From NCBI GenBank assembly GCA_034696485.1, contig JAQIWT010000229.1, forward strand, positions 1-27,141: a DNA stretch of 27,141 bases, written 5' to 3'. The notes beneath the pieces are model-generated. The model did not search any database and was not told where the DNA came from. It saw nothing but the letters and a program-made list of their open reading frames with translations. The position numbers were made by a program, and so were the translations under genes. Shown one piece after another: positions 12,001-22,587 of this stretch; position 1 is the stretch's first letter; each line of letters starts with the position of its first letter. The stretch is from Isohypsibius dastychi (lineage: Eukaryota > Tardigrada > Eutardigrada > Parachela > Isohypsibiidae).

Positions 12001-15000
12001 TCATACGCTTTCTCGTGAATCCAAATTTAGAAAGCAACACTTGAACCACTAGAAAGATCTGAGAAAAACAATAACAAATTCCTCAGCTTGATAATTGGAG
12101 AGTTCAGATGGTCAAGGAGTAGAATCCGCTATGCCGGACAACTTTAGTGGAAAATATTGTAACGATTAATCATCGTGAATCGCGTACACAAGAAAACTGA
12201 TACTTTAGCCAACTTTAAAATGCATATCTGAATAATCTACACACAAAAATGCCCTATATTCCCAGCTTACTCGAAAATCGAAACAAGCAAATAAATCTGT
12301 GCTGAGATTACCTGTTTCATCGACAATAATCAGCTTGTGTTGTTGTTCTATCAACGGATTACATTAATTGAAAAATCATTAGCTATATATTTCAAACTAA
12401 ACATTTCAGGCCATCATGTTACACATTGAGTGGAAATATTGAGATTGGAAACCCCAGGTACCTTGATATAATCCTCGAGACTAACGCACGATCCAACCGG
12501 TGATGAAGTTTGCAAGTGAGCTAATATCCCGCAAAACATGATTTCTAGCAGCAATGAACATGAGTTCGCGAAGTCGCGAGGAGAATCTGCGGTCAGGTAT
12601 CAAAAAGTAATCAAAGGCTGGGTTCGCGATAAGCTACGGGAAAAGTTCGAATTTTGCCGCAGCGGGCAAAGTGTACGGCATACTTATTTTGAAAAATGAT
12701 AATATTTCAGCAGGCAAGCCTTCTTGTTTTCAACAGTTCTGCGTGCTTCTGGTCAGTTCAGATAGGAAATGTCATTCAACACACTCATTGGCAAGTTGCG
12801 ATAAGGGACTTTTTTCTCTCTCCGAAGAAGAGAAGCATCTGTCCAGAATCTTTGCCAGTAGTCAGTGGCTTCCGCTTAAAATTATAAGATCCTTCTGGCT
12901 AGCCCAGAGCTCTCCTGCGGGTGTCTTAAAGAAAGTTGAGAAAGCAAGACCTCCTGCCATGTTCTAGCGCTTCCCCTGCTGCGATACGCACGTGTTGATC
13001 GTTTTCTAAATAAAGCACCGAAAAGAAAGTCCCGGCTGACCGAGTTTTGAAAGAAATTTTAATCAGCGGGAAGGATATCGAAATTAAAAACATCTTTTCG
13101 AAAGTCAAAACTTCCATCAAAGTTCACCTAGTAATTATGAAAAGTGGAACACCCTGATTCTGGCATGTGAAACGCGTTCAGACTTTTACGCAGACTGTTA
13201 AATAATTGAAAACAAGTTTCAAAGTTTTCCATTAATAAAAAATGCGACGGAATACCGTCATCAAAATATATTGCAACTGGCTGAAACTTAATAAAAACAA
13301 TAAAAAAAGATTAGTGCGTGAGTTACATTAGCACCGGAAAGCAGAAAATATATCCATTAAATAAATCACCATTAAGGCAGAAAAAACCTCTCAGAACTGC
13401 AAATAAACAGCAAGGGAAGAGTCATAACATTAGTGTTTTGAGAAGCGAAGACATGTGCATTGCACTTTTATGGATTAAGCTCTGCATTTGGAACAGCATC
13501 TTTCCGCTCGATCATACGAAATCTGTCAGTAGGCATAAATATCCCATTTTTTCACATGCATCTTTCGACGGCTGGATGGGAAAATGTCGATTTATGTGTA
13601 CTGTGAACATGGCCAAATGTAGGTTAGTACAAAAATACGATGCAATTTTTTTCATTCGACATCCACAAAACGCGTAATGAACCGAGTTTCGTGTTGGAAC
13701 AAGATAATAAAATTAGAGAGCTCATGTGAAAGAGTACAAAAGAAGGACGAGTAATAACAAAAAAATAACGATCACACTCTTTGAAGTTTGTTTGACAAGT
13801 CGATCAATCGATTATTCGATTATTCATCATTTCCAAATTTTCTCGCGATTCTGTTAGTAACAAAGCAAAATTAAAAGTATTTCCGTTGAAAAACCTCAAA
13901 ACTCGGCACGTAATTGTCGAAAAATTAAATCGCTAAATCAACTTTGATTTATACTAAAACGAACTTTTCAAGTAATGGTATAGTGTGGGTGTTCTAGCTG
14001 AGCTTATTTTCTGGAGAATGACCAGAAATCTGAAATGCTAATTAGATGCGATGAACATGACACATTTGGTACGAGGTTGTTGCCCTTGGCGTACATACAT
14101 TACAAGTCTGGACGCTAGACAAGGCTTCTTGATCTGATCACCAAGCTGTTCCCTTCACAAGATCTGTTTTTCGACTTACAAAATTTCATCCACTACCGTA
14201 TATAGATAAATTCAAACTAAGAAATAAAAAATGAGACGTTCCACAAATATCCAGATAAATTCTGGAATAATAAATCGGCTAAAGAAATTATTTTTGAACA
14301 GCATGGCAAAACTCTCGTTTTGAAAACCGACCAATTTCGATCAGTTTCATAATGTGCCACTAGAAAAATGATTATTACCATTATTCTGCAATTATAGTTT
14401 CAAGTAAACATTCAGTTGGCCAAAAGAGGAGATTATCAACCGCTAAGTACATGGATGCAAGTGTTGAACAGCACTTCATCAACCTGAAAAGCAGCTTTCC
14501 ATTCGGTAATCCCCTTCACGTTTGGCGTTCAAGCGTTTCATTTCTATTCCCAAACAGCTCACCGGAAAATCACCCTTCTGCGCAATCAAAATCCGGGACT
14601 GACTTCTTTGGTCATTCTCAATCATCCGCAGAATGGACGATATCATTATTAACAGATCCTCCTTATGCATGCAATCATGAGAAAAATTGGGTCTGCACCC
14701 AATATGTCAGAAGCACACATTAACTTCCCCACCAGCGCATATGAATCAATGTCGGAAAGACCGGCGGTCAGATTTCTCCTTAGAAAAGAAGATGATGCCA
14801 CCACAGCCGCTGCAATTGCATCATAACTCTCTATGCAGCACTCTCAAGATGATTCTAATTCGGTACATATTTCAGTAATATACTCGTCAAATATTCATGT
14901 AACCGCGCCCAACCAACACCAATACTCCTAATTAAATTCAGCGAATGCATTTTTTGATGCCGCTAGTAAAGCTGTCAAAAACACAATTTATATCATCAGG

Positions 15001-18000
15001 TTTATTCTAACACGAAGAAAATTCAAAAAAATGAATAACTGCTTGATAATAATCAAAACGAAAAACGTACCTTTTTTATATTCTGATTATTATGATCAAA
15101 TTTCCAAAGCATTCCAGACATTCCGCGGCCAAAAAACAATGAAATGGTAATCCGCAAAAATACATAAATGGCACCGGAAACTAAAATATGACACAATATC
15201 CCGAACAAGCGATGATCGCTTCGACAAACAGCTCAATGACCAAAGACGAGAGTTTCACCACAAGAACAATCGCCCCATCATCGAATAATAATATCAGATA
15301 ATTATTTGCACATTAGCAAGTCCACATCTTAGAGTGCGAGATTCCGTCAGCAATACTCATACAATTCATAACACGATCTTTCTCCACAGCTCTTTATAAT
15401 CAAAAGAAGCTCAAATAGAAACAGCCAGTTTAATCAAACATTCCCAAGCTGATCCGGTCGGGACAAGTTAAAAATTCTCCCGCTTCCGCCCCGACCCGCG
15501 GTCCATGTCCTTGCATCCCAAGGAGCTACGTGTATTAACTTGAAAATGTCAGATTTGCATTCTAATCAAACTGTCCACTGCATAAATGACCGGATGTGTT
15601 TATGTCCCACAGGCTGGCAACTGGTCCCGGCTTTCCTACTCTAATCCTGCCGATTTCCCACTGAGATGATAACTTAGAAGTGTCCTTAAAGAAAGAGCTA
15701 CTGAGAAGAATTAATGAAGGGTTTTAGACTACCAGAGATCACACATCGGATTCTGCATGGTCGAGTATCTGGATTGTAACTTTCCCCCCTTTTAATTCAC
15801 TGGTTTGGAGTGGATGGAGATGTGCTCTAGTCCAGCCAGTTCAAAGACCGACAAGATGCTCGACAGGCGATAAAAACGCTCCACAGTGGTGATCATATCG
15901 GGCTTCCTCCACCGCCAATATCAAAAGAGGGAATCAGGGAGCGATTCGGATAACCGTTACCGAAAATTACCCTCGGCAACACCCGTCAGTTCTTTGGCGG
16001 AAGTTGACCTGTCATTTTCGATTAATCTCGGCTTCTCATTTGTCTTCGCCACTCTCTCTTTATTCAAAGCCTTTGAACGCGTTCCTGACATGACGCAGAA
16101 TTAGCGACCGAAAATATGTCCTGTACATTGGCTTATATTTCCATTGACAACAAAAGTAATCAAAGGAGAACTTTGAGTTCAAAGAAGTTTCCAAGAGGTA
16201 CATTCTAAGAAAGATCAAATGAATCTATCTGCTAGTTTTATACATTTGCCCCCTGAAAAATATTATGGGTCTCATAAAAAGCTTTTTATGGTTTTATTAA
16301 AAATCATAAACCTGATACGCGTAGTAAAATGACAAGAAATATTAAATCAAATGGACCACCTTGCCGGCAGGATGTTAAAGTAGCCTGGCCAACTAGCATC
16401 CATGTTGATATTAGGTTACAATGCCAGGGATACTGGAGAAAGATACAATATTTGACTTTCCTACTGATACGCATTAATTATGCCGGGATGCCCGATCTTC
16501 CCCGGCGAAGATGCCTCCCAGCTCATAATCATGTCTGACTCATCTCCAGATCTAGTTTCCTTCTGCTCCCGTTAGGGACGATTGAAAACCGCTGGGCAAA
16601 CAAATCAGATCAGGGATACACATTATCCATCGACTAAATTGCTACTTTGTAGCAAAACATGCAAAGTAGAATATCAACACGAAAAACCTTGAAAATAGAC
16701 GTCACGGAAAAATCGAAACCAAAAAGCTAATCAAGCCTGAAGCCTTGAAGATGACCACATCAACTACCGGAAATGCACTTCTGCCGCGTAGGCTTTCTAA
16801 TCAAGGGTATAAGGATATTATTTGATCGAGAGAGATAATTTCGTATGCAGTTTCGCATTACGTATGTAGGGTCAGTTGCGCATATCAAATCCCCTTTGAT
16901 GGGCATTCCGGGATCTTCCAATCATTTCCCAACCGGCACACGCTGACCGACCCTACTGACCTCCTTTATGAAAAATCATGAAAACCCAACCAGCTGTGAA
17001 CTTCCCGAATTGCCCGAGTAAAAACCGGCAGTCTCAAATAAGCAGAATTTTTCCAAATCGGCATAAATTTAAATTTCCATAAAACCGATTGTATTCCATC
17101 TGTTGAGAGAAAATAACGGAATAATGTGCGGTATCCCTGTGCAGTCCAATAAATGGCTTTTCGCTTTCCACATGAATGCGCACCGAGAGTAATTTATTTG
17201 CTTTTAATTGATGGTCAACCACGTCCACACATATCGTCAATTCACCAGAACTGCTCATTTACATCTCCTTTACTCCGCTGATTCTCCTCGGATCACGCAG
17301 AGTTTAATATCTTCCATGAGAATCTACCTTCTATTGTCCAAATTCAATTCATATTCTACCTTCCTAATTATGAAAGCCTCTCACCTTGCAGATAAATGCA
17401 TAACCTCCAGTCATGTTGAACAATAAAGGCAATATCAGAAATATATACAAGTCACTTTGACAATTGTGAGAAGCGTACCAGAAACAAACTGGCCAGCGGA
17501 CATTAGTGCCCACTAATGGATTTTCAAGATCACATTTCTAGCACGTCCAGCACTGACTTGCATTGAATCATCGCGAAAGAGTTCTTCTCTCACCGCGGGT
17601 TAGTTCCGGCCTTCAGTTAAATTCTCGCTAATATTCGTTAGAATTATGCAAACAATCTACTCTAATGACCAAATGTGGACAGCGCCCAGAAAGGCACACA
17701 AAGACTATGCCGAGAGCAATGCATTCGCCCAACCACAAAAATATTCCCAAACAGAAAACGAACTTCTTTCAAATTACCAAAATCACTCAGAAATTTCTGG
17801 ACGGTCCGACATACCTTAGAAAAATGTGCTCTGCTCGAATCAAATGGATCTCGAATAACGAAATGGAATTCAAAGCCAAGAACCGAATAAATGGGAAAGA
17901 AAACGTACAGAATGTTGTGCTTTTTTATAACCGTCTAGAAACGCACTTTAGTGGAAGACTGGCATATTCCGCTTGAACTGACATAGCCGTACTTGAGACA

Positions 18001-19046
18001 ACCCCATTCCTGCACATCAACCGCGATGACCATTGGTCAGAATAAGCCAGTCTATGGCCAGTAATTACGGCCATCCAATTTGATAAAAGCTGCGATAAAG
18101 CTGTTTTGCACGAGCCGAGTCAACATGAGGTCAATAAAACGAAAGCTGAACGAATTTCATCACTGGAAATATGCTTTCTGATTCTGAACTGGCAACGGCA
18201 ACAGATCTACGACGGAAAAATAGGAATGCATGTTCAGCATTGCATTAATTTAAAATGACAATTATTAAAAGCAATATTCGAAATTCAAAATTCAACCGCC
18301 AAAGATTTAATGGTTACAAATATTTTTCATAAATCAAAGCGCAAGCCTGTGACCTTGCACAGAGTAACATTCACAACATTGTGGCAGGTGAAACTGAGAC
18401 TGCCGAAATTGTTTTTTAATAGAAATTAACTGTCTTGACTGGATTTTTCTTACCGATCGGAAGCTGAAGAGCTGAACTTACACGATTATGGATTCTGACA
18501 GGGTGTTAGACAAACATTTTGAATCAACCGCTTTGCCATATTGGTTTTTTGCCTCCGGCATTTAATGGACCGGAAAAGCTGAGCTTAAAATGAACCTTAC
18601 CAAATTACTTATCAGCTTAAAAACTGACAACAGCACTATGAAGGTAGATGTTAGCCTTTGTGGCGCTATTAGTGGTAAGCGAGATAAACGAGAAAAAACA
18701 TTAATTATATTCACTGTGGGGATTCCAAGTGTCACTCTCAACCTTTTGTCAATCCACCGGAAACGCTCTTTATCGCTCACTAAATACAGACACGAAAAAT
18801 TCCGCTGATGAAAAATCGAAGAAAACCTTCAGCTAAAATCTTCAATGTTGCCTTTGTAGATTAGAATTGGTATTATTTTACAATAATATTCCATCTTCAC
18901 CGAATCTCAACGAAAAACTAAATTTTATACCACCCTACGTATGTTGGACTCACCGTTATCATTTCTTCCTGAGTATAATACATCCGATCGGGTGACGCCA
19001 ATATTTTCCTCGCGATGTCGCCGAAAGTCGGAATATTTTCCTCCAT
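1..19046 (-). CDS. NAV: Neuron navigator (NAV/unc-53/sickie) N-terminal part, continues beyond left edge
   Basis: Coding exons on the minus strand, in reading order: 19046-18954, 9804-9684, 9349-9297, 6365-6293, 6241-6076, 5906-5761 and 557 to the edge. All junctions have GT/AG ends and matching phase, giving 403 codons so far. Residues about 32-138 form a calponin-homology domain with NAV signatures: IYTDWANHYL, DGVLLADIIEAV, NINLCLKCIENLGVNV and NLRAILGLFFSLSRYKQQ. A Ser/Thr/Pro-rich linker follows, with KLPSPF, SSSGIPAPR and GFGFFHKTK segments. Family members guide cell and axon migration by binding microtubule plus ends and actin. Their coiled coils and C-terminal AAA+ domain would lie left of this window. 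The Met at 19046 is preceded by an in-frame TAA, and its exon ends in a strong GTGAGT donor. unc-53 likewise has only a few residues before its IYTDWAN motif. The distant first exon is the least certain part; the CH exons are near certain. Confidence 0.9.
558..5760 (-). other. NAV intron, 5.2 kb
   Basis: The donor is gtgagt (5760-5755) after a codon ending in G. The acceptor is tttttccag (ending at 558) before GT ATT CCG, and the split Gly codon restores the SSSGIPAPR frame. Apart from the foldback element at 4529-4980 I see no gene here. Short open frames in 1138-5546 show no family motif or consistent splice structure. The DNA is AT-rich and looks like ordinary intron. Confidence 0.8.
4529..4980. 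mobile_element. Foldback (MITE-like) element with long inverted arms
   Basis: Positions 4529-4632 and 4877-4980 are inverted copies, 104 bp each and about 90 percent identical by eye (ten mismatches, no gaps). The outer ends read acaagcaga...; the inner ends are actcggttggat. The 244-bp centre (4633-4876) has no open frame of note. The arms sit wholly within a NAV intron. I saw no clear target-site duplication directly outside the arms, so the true boundaries or family are unknown. The structure fits a non-autonomous foldback transposon, and a transcript would form a long hairpin. A recent inverted duplication is the main alternative. Confidence 0.65.
6699..6740. repeat. Perfect inverted repeat, 20-bp arms, 2-nt spacer
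   Basis: The left arm 6699-6718 starts tacttttcagg. The right arm 6721-6740 is its exact reverse complement, and the two are separated only by aa. It lies in the 2.9-kb NAV intron, about 1.1 kb upstream of the nested Tudor gene. With such a short spacer, the DNA could form a cruciform and RNA from either strand a tight hairpin. No coding role is evident. It could be a terminal remnant of a palindromic repeat. Confidence 0.85.
7032..7077. promoter_or_regulatory. ACGT-rich cluster, candidate promoter element of the nested Tudor gene
   Basis: Five ACGT cores occur in 46 bp (7032, 7038, 7055, 7059 and 7074), several inside the palindrome TACGTA. The last reads GTGACGTACT on the minus strand, resembling a bZIP/CRE half-site (TGACGT). 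The cluster lies just before the open stretch that leads into the Tudor gene. CpG-containing palindromes at this density stand out against the AT-rich intron. The regulatory role is inferred from position only. Confidence 0.3.
7085..7738 (+). other. Open stretch upstream of the Tudor gene, possible 5' exons or small gene
   Basis: Two open segments share the same frame: 7085-7303 (72 codons from ATG) and 7487-7738 (83 codons from ATG). The second has an acceptor-like ctttcacttcaag just before TC TTC AAT C. It reads VFNQLYGELLEKQEPRYK, then a hydrophobic run GGLFCHIIWGVVSFSDIVLG, and ends at TAA. I recognise no family and could not find a splice model that joins the segments. It may be transcribed leader of the Tudor gene, a small unrelated gene, or chance. 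Confidence 0.2.
7817..8996 (+). CDS. Single extended-Tudor-domain protein (TDRD-like), nested in NAV intron
   Basis: Exons are 7817-8136, 8188-8388 and 8441-8996, with introns of 51 and 52 nt, giving 358 residues from ATG 7817 (MDEWDFLSK). Residues 1-106 are Ser/Pro-rich and look disordered. From about residue 120 the order matches an extended Tudor domain. An SN-like strand region comes first (PTVISYEDLSFGCHLVNP, then LEKL and FWYRSN). The Tudor barrel follows (VEDIEPGFMVAVSF, GFHRGIV, VLLLDFGIFVY, EDLYTLAPDF, AAVCRIVNL). The second SN half closes it (FLKEASEENRLEAIVCKV ... CDLVDLLPKY). Family members bind methylated arginine on Piwi or Sm proteins in germline granules. Here the usual DYGN is DFGI, and the W/F-Y-R segment is GFHRG, so cage function is doubtful. 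Exon 1 may instead end at 8127, as GTATGT there gives the same phase and three fewer residues. No AATAAA lies close to the stop. Confidence 0.75.
9350..9683 (-). other. NAV intron, 334 nt
   Basis: The donor gtaagt (9683-9678) follows IIEAV plus one base. The acceptor tcttgtttcag (ending at 9350) precedes CT AAC GAA, so the split codon encodes Thr. The exons on both sides are CH-domain sequence. An opposite-strand open frame through this segment (9133-9663) has no family features and overlaps the NAV exon. Confidence 0.8.
10430..10500. repeat. Very AT-rich low-complexity patch
   Basis: About 70 bases are nearly all A/T with repeated attacaatattt-like units: ttattacaatatt occurs near 10447 and again near 10484. 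It lies inside the NAV first intron, just before an open frame on the plus strand. Confidence 0.6.
10523..11080 (+). other. Unassigned 185-codon open frame in NAV intron
   Basis: This single open frame from ATG 10523 to TAG 11078-11080 is followed four bases later by AATAAA (11085-11090). The predicted protein begins MVCAPFGFVDNAKH and has hydrophobic patches and a Lys-rich tail. I recognise no domain. It sits right after the AT-rich patch, and its composition resembles the surrounding intron. It may be chance, a decayed transposon gene or a small lineage-specific gene. Length and the trailing polyadenylation signal are the only evidence. Confidence 0.15.
18954..19046 (-). CDS. NAV: Proposed first coding exon of NAV
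   Basis: The exon encodes 31 residues starting MEENIPTFGDIARKI and ending QEEMIT, and stops exactly on a codon boundary before gtgagt. The next exon, 9.1 kb away, starts in phase 0 with IYTDWANHYL, so the join keeps the frame. It would give a short leader before the CH domain, as in nematode UNC-53. An in-frame TAA sits 12 codons upstream of the ATG, and no acceptor is needed. The support is the open frame, donor quality and phase; the leader sequence itself is not one I recognise. Other first exons inside the 9.1-kb intron cannot be excluded. Confidence 0.6.
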
Positions 19047-20053
19047 TTTACCGATCCGCAATATGACGATTCGAAAAAGTTAAATTCTGCTATTCAGCGG
19101 TTTGACGCGAGCGGCGAACTTGACTTCCTGAAAAAAGTAAGCTGGTGATTCAACAAAACACAAAGAACATGTAGTCAGTTCATGTATGACAATTTACAGA
19201 TGGTCAAAACAAGGTGGCAAAAAATGTGCTGAGCTGCATAGCGCACAGTTTCCGGTAGATACGACAAGATCATGGCGTGTGCAGGTTGACCATCTTTTTT
19301 CACTCGCCTATGAGATTCATCATCTTCTTATCGCGCGATACATTTTGATAAGCGGTTAATAACTGCCGATGCACAGAGCCGAGATTAAAAATCCGAGGTT
19401 AAATTTTCAAGTGGCAAGATGTCTCTGATATGGCAGACAGATAAATAATCATCATCCTTCGCGGTCCAAAAAAACCACCAAGTATAAAGTTCCAGTGAAG
19501 ATTCCCAAACCGCGACCCATTATCGATCATAACCCGCGATTGGTTGTTTTACCCCCTCAATAAGCCATCCATTATAAATGCAGCAAAGGAATAACTCAAT
19601 ATAATCCAAAATAAAATATCTGGAACACCGCTCAAATAAAAACACGAATTATCTAGCGCGAAATAATTTCCGGTTCGATCTGCGATACATCCTTTTCGTT
19701 CAATCTTCGTGGTTCATTTCTCAATAAGAAAGAGCGCGAATGGACCTGGGGGCTTCCATTCTGAATCGATTAAATCAAAGACGTGATAACGCCGAAATTA
19801 TCGTCCAACATCCGTCACTTTAAACAGTCAGGTGAAAAGTACCAACAAACACCCATAGAAGGTGTGAATGAGTGCCAAACTTGTCAAGGCTGGTATTTCG
19901 TCTTGCTAGCAATCAAATTCTTCAAAGGTCTGAATAACAGCCTTTGAGGAAAAACGGCCAAACTTATTTATGCAAGTTCACTGTTTCAGTACAAATTTAT
20001 TGTTGAGTGTGAAGGTATACTTATCAGTCCGAACAAAACAGTCTCGGACGACC
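19047..20053 (-). promoter_or_regulatory. Region between CEBPZ stop and NAV start: NAV promoter/5' UTR and CEBPZ 3' end
   Basis: There is no coding frame I can support. The CEBPZ polyadenylation signal is near the right end. Towards NAV there is a 12-bp palindrome TATCGCGCGATA at 19329-19340, a TATCGAT at 19521-19527 resembling the insect DRE core (TATCGATA), and an ATTGG (CCAAT box on the minus strand) at 19539-19543. These are plausible promoter elements for the minus-strand NAV transcript but are not proven. Confidence 0.35.
19996..20001 (-). terminator. Polyadenylation signal AATAAA of CEBPZ
   Basis: The minus strand reads AATAAA here, about 52 nt after the CEBPZ stop codon. It is the nearest canonical signal and implies a short 3' UTR. 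Confidence 0.55.
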
Positions 20054-22587
20054 TCACATATCTTCATCGTCATCAACATCGCTTTCATCAGGCTGGTCAT
20101 CGCTTCCATCGGAATCTGCCTCCATATCGTCATCCTCACTCCCGAAGGCTTTATCCAAAGCATCTTTTTCTCCGACAGAAAATTCGTCGTCGGATTCATC
20201 CCCTCCGAAAAGAGATGCATCATCGTCTAAAGATTGCCGCTCTTCTTTTTCATCGTTGATGTCTCTGTTTTTTGAATAAAGAACTACCAATTCACCACTT
20301 GATAAAGAACAGCGACTTTTGAACTTACCCGGCGAAATCCAGGTCCATGTCATCGTAGAGTTGTTCATGTTCATCTGGAAAATACAAAAGGTCACATATC
20401 AAGCAACCTGGTGTCATGATGACAAAGATCCCACACACTTACCAAGAAATTTGTCGAATTCACCATCGGAAACACTTTCCACATCAATATCCTCGTGTCC
20501 GATTGCATCTTTCTTCTTTTTCAAGCGTTCATTTAGATACCTATATAAGATGTCTTGTATTGTACATACAACATTTGAGTAAATACCAAAAGCTTACCGA
20601 TGGATAAATTTCTCGTCGTCGGGAATCTGTTTTTCTGGCAGGGCGATATATTTATCGCTCAGAACATTCATATTTCTAGCTCCATGAGCTTCAGAGTCGG
20701 GACCTTTGTGTTTTGGGTTCCGGTACACAAAACGATCCAAAAAGTGCATTGACGTGAAGTCTTCGAAAGGATCTCCTGCATATTCGATGGTTCTCCTCTA
20801 CGATCGAAGACAAACTCATGAGGAATTCGGCATATTTACGGAATGCGAAATGATTTTACTTGAACTAGCGAATCAGCGAATCGTGAAACGGATGGATGAT
20901 AGTGTCGCCTGAGCACTTGTAATTCCCAGATTTCGGCATACTGAGCGCCACAGAAAGAAGGATTTCTGATTACAGTGGAATATTCTGGAACCGTTACAGA
21001 CCCATCTAAAAAATCAAGACTTGGTTAAGAAAGTACTGACACAAAGGTCAAGCAAGATCACACACCTTTCTTGTTTATTTCTGGTTTTGCATCTTCCACT
21101 GACATCAACTGATTAAGAAAACCCTTCGGCTTCACCTTAACAGTCTCTGAAATAACTATCAACGCGCCACAAATAAATGGTGGTGAATGGGTCATTGCAA
21201 GCTGAAGTAGACGCTTGACGAAAGCTTTGATACGATGAAGTTGATCATCCCTTTTCATAGCTTTGTAGAGAAGATTGAGCAAAGATGACGATCTTCCAGG
21301 GTGGGCAAGCAAATCCGGGTCCATCATTTTCCGATACAAAGTCAAATAAAACCGATCCGATATTGCTCCTTCCCGTTCCAGAACTTGGAATAACAACATG
21401 AGAATCTGAATCCCGATTTGCGACGAGACTGTATGCACGTATTGGAAGAACGTATCAATATGCTCGATCAGATTTTGTGGACCCTTCGTAAATGGGTAAC
21501 TCCGATTTACTCCCGTCAATATGGCACCCATCATTTTTGGGCTGGCAGCTTTCTTTGCTGTGATCGCCTATAAGAACAAAATTAACAGTAGAACAAAAGG
21601 AAGACATTCAGACCAATAAAGAATTCAAACCTTGAAAAGAGAGAAGTAAATTTTGATGAGGGTAACCGCCAAATTAGCATCCGTATCCGAAAGCTTGATT
21701 TGAATCAGGAAGCAAACTGCGTAGTATTGAGCCTTCGTATTGACATTTGGACGGTAAAGAAGCCGTTCAATTTCTTCGACCACAATGGCCTTCATGTTCG
21801 GATGCAGTCGAAGCAGCCGAACCAAAAATCCACTAGCTTTGGTTGCCACCTTTTTGTCAGGATCTCCCAGTTTGTTAACCAGCATAGCCAACAATTTATC
21901 TTTTCTCTCCGAACGTTCACTAAGAAGATCAAATGCCACCCCTAGAACAAAACATGAAATTATATGACGACAACAACCGGAAGTGAGAAATTCACCCAAA
22001 ACTTTCAGTCTTGTTGTTTCAACTTGGTCTTTCAGAAGTAACTCCAAATTGTCCAATAGAACCGTGTACCGGTCTTTGATTTGATCCTCAACATACCATT
22101 CAAGCAGTTGTTGATCTCGCTCTTTCTTCGGCTTATTCAACAATTCTCCAACCGGACGCTGTAAATAAAACAGAGCGAATAAAAAGGACTGTAGAATTCT
22201 ACATAATGGACATCCATACAGATTCCAAACGAAGAAGTTTTCGATCCGGAGGTAGAAGCTGTTCCTTGTACAAAGCTGATACAGCATCTAAAGCCATGAA
22301 AGATTCTCTCCTGCTTTTCTTTTTCAGCATTCCCAGAAGAGCGTCCAAGCTTGGCAGTCCAGTCTGTGGGTCCTGTTTCACTGCCAGAGTAAGTGATGCA
22401 ATCTTGTCGGCCAGTGTACCCATATGCATAACCTAAAACGAGAAGGTCGGATTCCCATTAAACAAACAACAACTATTAAGCTCACCTTCTGGGTCCATTT
22501 TGAATCTTTATCTCGCCGCGAATTCACAGAGGAACTGCTACAAAGTTTCTCATATATCCGCGATCCTTCTTCTCGTAAACTGGCCAT
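20054..22587 (-). CDS. CEBPZ: CEBPZ / Noc1-Mak21 family ribosome biogenesis factor
   Basis: The ten exons are: 22587-22486, 22432-22220, 22158-21996, 21941-21631, 21567-21066, 21005-20860, 20797-20598, 20540-20443, 20374-20329 and 20264-20054. Introns are 53-68 nt, and all phases agree, giving 663 residues. Diagnostic segments include GTLADKIASL, NKLGDPDKKVATKAS, HPNMKAIVVEEIERLLYR, KAQYYAVCFLIQ, LTGVNRSYPF, ILMLLFQVLE, FYLTLYRKMMDP, IKAFVKRLLQLA, PPFICGAL, IRNPSFCGA, RRHYHPSVSRFADSL and DPFEDFTSMHFLDRF. The CBF domain spans about residues 260-480. The tail is acidic (DESDDEF, DDDDxED stretches). Orthologues act with Noc2 in 60S subunit assembly in the nucleolus. Both ends are short: the vertebrate protein is over 1000 residues, and here the basic C-terminal segment after the acidic tract is missing. 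Met 22587 is the last possible start. An in-frame TGA lies seven codons upstream, so the true N-terminus may come from a further exon. Confidence 0.92.

Larger units (their letters stand above)
9805..18953 (-). other. NAV first intron, 9.1 kb
   Basis: It runs from the donor after QEEMIT (gtgagt, 18953-18948) to the acceptor gtcgttag before IYTDWAN. It is AT-rich throughout, with an especially AT-rich patch at about 10430-10500. I see no gene I can name. Open frames such as 10523-11080, 12671-12967, 13318-13677, 14451-14723 and 17665-17976 have no recognised motif. An 18-bp perfect palindrome, cataaaaagctttttatg, is at 16273-16290. Long first introns often hold enhancers or alternative promoters, but the sequence does not show which parts. 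Confidence 0.6.

Noticed and set aside
15471-15530. GC-rich patch considered as a tRNA or small RNA
   Set aside because: No cloverleaf arms or A/B box sequences could be matched.
16273-16290. 18-bp perfect palindrome cataaaaagctttttatg
   Set aside because: Short AT-rich palindromes are expected in AT-rich intron; not enough to call a regulatory site.
20797-20860. First attempt to place the CEBPZ acceptor at atatgcag near 20780
   Set aside because: It breaks phase with the previous exon. The acceptor cgatcgtag before AGG AGA ACC keeps the frame and restores the conserved IEYAGDP segment.
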